Assembly: GCA_947626615.1 (NCBI GenBank)
Contig: CANQSW010000032.1
Location: 1 to 11,570, forward strand
Reading direction: 5' to 3'
From: an uncultured Peptococcaceae bacterium
GTDB lineage: Bacteria > Bacillota > Dehalobacteriia > UBA4068 > UBA4997
Length of the DNA stretch: 11,570 nt
Numbering within the stretch: the stretch's first letter is position 1; the number at the start of each line of letters is the position of its first letter. Positions 5,929-11,570 of this stretch are shown piece by piece. Both the position numbers and the translations under genes were made by a program. Below the pieces are notes generated by a model. That model was not told the DNA's origin. It searched no databases and saw nothing but the letters and a program-made list of their open reading frames with translations.

Positions 5929-6849
5929 TCACAATATTTCGCGCGCGCGGCGCAGGTCGCGGGCTATCTGCTCCTTCAGCTCCGCCAGCGAAGCGAATTT
6001 CTGCTCGCCGCGCAGCAGGCGAGAAAAGCGCAGCCGCAGCAGCTCGCCGTAGAAGTCCTCGTCCGCCCCCATAAGGTGCGCCTCCACCGTGGGTGCAAGA
6101 TCCTCGCCCACCGTCGGCCGCCGCCCCACGTTCACCACGGCGGGCCAGACGCGCCCGCGACATTCGGCGTAGGCCGCATAAACGCCGAAGCGCGGCAACA
6201 GCACGCCCTGCGGCGGCTGTAGATTGGCCGTGGGGAAGCCGAGCCGCCGCCCCAGGCGCTCCCCCGTCACCACCGGGCCGACAAGCTGATATTCCCGCCC
6301 CAGCAGACGGTTGGCCGCGGCAACGTCCCCCGCTAGCAGCAGGCCGCGTATGCGGGAGCTGCTGACCGCCGCGCCGTCTATCTCCACCGGCGGCACGATC
6401 AGCGTCTGCATACCGTGCGCCGCAGCCAGTTCGCGCAAAGATTCGGCCGTGCCCGCCCCGCCCGCGCCGAAGCGGAAGTTATAGCCCGCCACCAGCCGGG
6501 CGGCCCGCAAAGCCCCCGCCAGATACCGCGCCACGAACTCCGCCGGGCTAAGCGCCGCCAGCTCCGGTGTGAACAGCTGCTCCAGCATATAGTCTACGCC
6601 GGCGGCGGCAACGAGACGGGCTTTTTCCGCCCGGTCCGTCAAAAGCGGCGGCGCGTTTTGGCCCAGCACCGCCGCCGGGTGCGGCCAGAACGTAAACAGC
6701 AGCGTCCGGCCGCCGTCGGCGCGGGCAGAGCCGCACGCCGTATCCAGCAGGCGGCGGTGGCCCAGATGTACGCCGTCAAAATTGCCCAGTATCACCGTGA
6801 GCGGCCCGCCTGCCGCCGTATATTCAACTGCGTCATGCAATATTTTCAT
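5929..6849 (-). CDS. ribF: bifunctional riboflavin kinase / FAD synthetase
   Basis: RibF phosphorylates riboflavin to FMN and then adenylylates FMN to FAD in the cytoplasm. The 306 residues match the two-domain family. The N-terminal FAD synthetase domain has the nucleotidyltransferase motif GNFDGVHLGH at 22-31, GYNFRFGAGGAG at 122-133 and VSSSRIR at 162-168. The C-terminal flavokinase domain has LGFPTANL at 203-210, the metal- and ATP-site region, then GVYAAYA at 222-228, NVGRRPT at 240-246 and VEAHLM at 255-260. The ATG at 6849 has AGGA about 7 nt upstream and follows truB by 23 nt. Composition is very GC-rich, like truB and the DHH gene. No riboflavin riboswitch is near, so it is probably expressed with the operon. 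Confidence 0.97.
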   Translation of the reverse strand: MKILHDAVEYTAAGGPLTVILGNFDGVHLGHRRLLDTACGSARADGGRTLLFTFWPHPAAVLGQNAPPLLTDRAEKARLVAAAGVDYMLEQLFTPELAALSPAEFVARYLAGALRAARLVAGYNFRFGAGGAGTAESLRELAAAHGMQTLIVPPVEIDGAAVSSSRIRGLLLAGDVAAANRLLGREYQLVGPVVTGERLGRRLGFPTANLQPPQGVLLPRFGVYAAYAECRGRVWPAVVNVGRRPTVGEDLAPTVEAHLMGADEDFYGELLRLRFSRLLRGEQKFASLAELKEQIARDLRRAREIL

Positions 6850-6872
6850 ATCTTTTCCTAATAATCGCCTGG

Positions 6873-7820
6873 CTATGCTTCGACCAGCACCTTGTCCATG
6901 TGCAGCAGCAGCATTTCGTTGCAGGCGCAGGCCTGCGCCTCATAGCGCGTCTCGCCGATGCCGAGCAGCCGCCCCTGATAATAGACGCGGCAGGCCGGGG
7001 CTTCCGGCTCGGACAGGCCAAGCACCACTTCGCGCCCGCAAACGGCGTTCTGCCGGTCGCGCTCGTCTATAAGGTCGATGCGCGGCAGGTGGCTAACGCC
7101 CGCCTCCAGCGGCAGCAGGGCGCTGAGATCGCCCGCCGCCAGCCTGGCCTCCGCTTCTGCCAGCGGCAGCGCGTCCGCCGCCGTAAAATCGCCGACCGCC
7201 AAACGCTCCAGCGCCGAAAGATGCGCCCCAACGCCAAGCTTTTGGCCGATATCGTGAAACAGGCTCCTGATATACGTGCCGGAAGAACAGGTCACGCGCA
7301 GCGTGGCCCGCGGCAGCGTCAGGCTCTCCACCTCCAGCGAAAATATGCGCACGCGGCGCGCCGGGCGCTCCACCTCCACCCCGGCCCGCGCCAGCTGATA
7401 GAGCTTTTTGCCCGCGATCTTCACCGCGCTCACCATCGGCGGCACCTGCTCGATCTCGCCGCAAAACTGCGGCAACACGGCCAAAAGGTCGTCCGCCGTA
7501 AGCGCCGCCAGCTTTTCCGGCGGGCAGATCGCCGTCACCTCGCCCCAACGGTCGAAAGTGGCGGTGGCGGCGCCGAAAGTGATCTCGCCCCGATAGGTTT
7601 TGGGGAGCGCCGCAAAATATTCCGCCAGCCGGGTCGCCTTGCCCACGCAGACAGGCAGAACGCCGGTCGCCTGCGGGTCCAGCGTGCCGGTGTGGCCCAC
7701 CTTGGTGCGGCGGGGCAGATGCCGACGCAGCACGGCCACCACGTCGTGCGACGTGTAGCCGGCCGGTTTGTAGATATTCAGAAAACCGGCCGGGGCAGCG
7801 GCCTGCTCCGGCGCGGTCAT
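6873..7820 (-). CDS. truB: tRNA pseudouridine-55 synthase
   Basis: TruB isomerises U55 in the T-loop of tRNAs to pseudouridine. The 315 residues show GFLNIYKPAGYTSHDVV at 12-28, the catalytic-aspartate motif VGHTGTLDPQATGVLPV at 41-57 (Asp48), KTYRGEITFG at 74-83, QVPPMVSAVKIAGKKLYQLAR at 125-145 and CSSGTYIRSL at 178-187. A C-terminal segment (about 245-312) is PUA-like and would help bind RNA. The ATG at 7820 overlaps the stop of the upstream DHH gene in an ATGA, a classic sign of translational coupling. All core motifs appear intact. Confidence 0.98.
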   Translation of the reverse strand: MTAPEQAAAPAGFLNIYKPAGYTSHDVVAVLRRHLPRRTKVGHTGTLDPQATGVLPVCVGKATRLAEYFAALPKTYRGEITFGAATATFDRWGEVTAICPPEKLAALTADDLLAVLPQFCGEIEQVPPMVSAVKIAGKKLYQLARAGVEVERPARRVRIFSLEVESLTLPRATLRVTCSSGTYIRSLFHDIGQKLGVGAHLSALERLAVGDFTAADALPLAEAEARLAAGDLSALLPLEAGVSHLPRIDLIDERDRQNAVCGREVVLGLSEPEAPACRVYYQGRLLGIGETRYEAQACACNEMLLLHMDKVLVEA

Positions 7821-8827
7821 TGCTTTTGCTCCACGGCGGCGATAAGCTGCTCCGCCGCCGGCAATATCTGCGGGATAACGTCCGCCAGACGGCCCGCTAT
7901 GGTGCAGCCGCTGGCCGCATGGTGGCCGCCGCCACCGTATACCGCCGCCAGCGCGCCCACGTTATAGCCGTTTCTGGCGCGGAAGGACACCTTAACGACC
8001 GGCTCTTCGCCCGGCTTGATGCGCTCGTCGAAGAATATGCCGACTTTGACGCCCTCCAGCAGCATGGTCTGCCCGGCTATGCCGTCGGTATCCTCCGGTT
8101 TAGCGCCGAGCCGCCGCTTAGTCTCCTCGCTAAGCGCGCACCAGACCAGCTTGTGATCCAGCGAGCAGCTAAGGTTAGACATCGCCTCGCCCAGCAGCCG
8201 CAGATGTTCATACGAGCGCGATTCAAACAGCTGGATACGCATCTCCTCCAGGCTTATGCCCTTGGCGCGCAGCCGGGCCGCGATCTCAAACGTATGCGTG
8301 CGGGTGTTGGTGAAGCGAAAGCCCCCGGTATCGGTGCAGATAGCCGTATAGAGGCAGCGCGCGATGTCGATATCCGGCTCGACGCCCAGCGCCTGCAGCA
8401 GCCAGAAGATCAGCTCGCCGGTGGCCGCCAGCTTGCCGTCGATGATAGATACGGCGGGGATATCGTCCCGCAGCGCGTGATGATCCAAAATAAGCAGGGG
8501 CGTCTCGGGCAGGTATTTATCCACCCAGCCGTCGCCCGTGCGGGAAAGCGCCGCGCAATCCACCAGTATCAGCAGCTGCGGCGTAAAATCCACCGCGGCC
8601 GGCTTTAATATCGCCGCCGCCCCCGGCAGAAAATTCAAGTGCTGCGGCACGTCGTCCTGAAAGACCACGCGCGGCCGCTTGCCCAGGCGCTGCAGGGCCA
8701 ACGAGAGCCCCAGCGTGCTGCCCAGCGTATCGCCGTCCGGCGAAACGTGCCCGGCGATCAGTATATCCGTCGCGCCCTCGATCAGCTTAACGGCCGGGGC
8801 AAAATCATAATCGGCAAAACTGCACAT
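7817..8827 (-). CDS. nrnA: DHH/DHHA1 phosphoesterase, NrnA-like nanoRNase / pAp phosphatase
   Basis: Members of this family degrade 2-5-nt RNAs and in many Bacillota also dephosphorylate 3'-phosphoadenosine 5'-phosphate; relatives hydrolyse cyclic-dinucleotide products such as pApA. The 336 residues carry the metal-binding series HVSPDGDTLGS (27-37; His27, Asp31, Asp33), LVDCAA (88-93, Asp90), LDHHAL (114-119, the DHH signature) and CTDTGGFRFTNT (164-175, Asp166). The DHHA1 substrate motif GGGGHHAASGC lies at 298-308. No PAS, GGDEF or membrane region is present, so it is the short soluble form rather than GdpP. The ATG at 8827 has GGAGGA upstream, lies 1 nt after rbfA, and the gene overlaps truB by 4 nt. 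The class is certain; the preferred substrate is inferred. Confidence 0.94.
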   Translation of the reverse strand: MCSFADYDFAPAVKLIEGATDILIAGHVSPDGDTLGSTLGLSLALQRLGKRPRVVFQDDVPQHLNFLPGAAAILKPAAVDFTPQLLILVDCAALSRTGDGWVDKYLPETPLLILDHHALRDDIPAVSIIDGKLAATGELIFWLLQALGVEPDIDIARCLYTAICTDTGGFRFTNTRTHTFEIAARLRAKGISLEEMRIQLFESRSYEHLRLLGEAMSNLSCSLDHKLVWCALSEETKRRLGAKPEDTDGIAGQTMLLEGVKVGIFFDERIKPGEEPVVKVSFRARNGYNVGALAAVYGGGGHHAASGCTIAGRLADVIPQILPAAEQLIAAVEQKQ

Positions 8828-8828
8828 A

Positions 8829-9197
8829 TCATTCCTCCGTCAGATCCCCGGCGCGGCCGCGTTCGCGCTCGTAGGCGTCCAGCATCTCGGTTATTTTGAA
8901 GCCGGCCTCGATACTGTGATCGTCCACGAACACCAGCTCCGGCACGGTGCGGGTATTCAGCCGCTTGGCCAGCTCGCTGCGGATATGCCCGGCCGCCTGT
9001 TTTAAGGCCGGCATAGTTTCGTCGCCGCCGCCGGCCGCCAGGTGGCTGACATAGACCTTGGCGCGCTCCAGCTCGTTATCGACCTGCACCGCCAGCACCG
9101 AAACGAGCGCCAGGCGCGGGTCTTTCATATGGCGGATAATATCGGAGATCTCCCGCAGAAGCTCCTCCGACAGCCGCCGGTTCCTGTATCGAGCCAT
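8829..9197 (-). CDS. rbfA: 30S ribosome-binding factor A
   Basis: RbfA binds the immature 30S subunit, assists late 16S rRNA 5'-end maturation, and is linked to cold growth in other bacteria. The 122 residues match the family: RNRRLSEELLREISDIIRHMKDPRL at the start (about 5-29), VDNELERAKVYVSHL at 39-53 typical of the KH-like fold, a helix with RSELAKRLNTRTVPELVF at about 73-90, and DHSIEAGFKITEML at 93-106. The acidic tail RAGDLTEE is variable in the family. The ATG at 9197 follows AAGGAG, 37 nt after infB; the gene ends 1 nt before the DHH gene. The small ylxP gene found between infB and rbfA in Bacillus is absent. Confidence 0.97.
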   Translation of the reverse strand: MARYRNRRLSEELLREISDIIRHMKDPRLALVSVLAVQVDNELERAKVYVSHLAAGGGDETMPALKQAAGHIRSELAKRLNTRTVPELVFVDDHSIEAGFKITEMLDAYERERGRAGDLTEE

Positions 9198-9234
9198 AAT
9201 TTCTCCTTATCGCAGATATTAGTTGCAGATATTC

Positions 9235-11570
<2,336 letters not shown>

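Noticed and set aside
6900..7967. Long plus-strand frames opposite truB, the DHH gene, livM and livH
   Set aside because: Their Arg/His/Gln-rich low-complexity translations are typical shadows of GC-rich genes with conserved motifs on the other strand.

Overview
The window is about 11.6 kb of GC-rich bacterial chromosome, and ten of its eleven genes lie on the minus strand. The ribosome binding sites are strong and Bacillota-like, and four sigma-70-type promoters can be read. A DHH/DHHA1 phosphoesterase sits between rbfA and truB, an order familiar from Clostridia and Negativicutes. I infer an anaerobic member of Bacillota, perhaps a Negativicute, but the sequence does not settle the family. 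No mobile element, rRNA, tRNA or CRISPR array was seen.

Right half (11570 down to 5493, minus strand): an information-processing cluster transcribed as infB (5' end outside the window), rbfA, an nrnA-like DHH phosphoesterase, truB, ribF and rpsO. The first five genes are tightly packed (37 nt, 1 nt, a 4-nt ATGA overlap, 23 nt) and look like one operon. It covers translation initiation, 30S maturation, turnover of very short RNAs, tRNA pseudouridylation and FAD synthesis. rpsO has its own promoter, a roughly 90-nt leader and a strong hairpin terminator. pnp, the frequent next gene after rpsO, is not there.

Centre (4830-5417, plus strand): a single gene of unknown function encoding a 195-residue exported, membrane-anchored protein. 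It is divergent from livJ and convergent with rpsO.

Left half (4532 down to 1, minus strand): a complete branched-chain-amino-acid-type ABC importer in the order livJ, livH, livM, livG, livF, with livF cut by the window edge. livJ has a perfect-consensus promoter, a structured leader of about 150 nt with mutually exclusive pairings, and its own terminator. livHMGF starts again from a separate extended -10 promoter. The binding protein is therefore probably made independently of the membrane and ATPase subunits.

No wholly new multi-gene system is apparent. The least explained parts are the orphan exported protein, the livJ leader RNA, the A/T-rich inverted repeat upstream of livH, and the rpsO leader.
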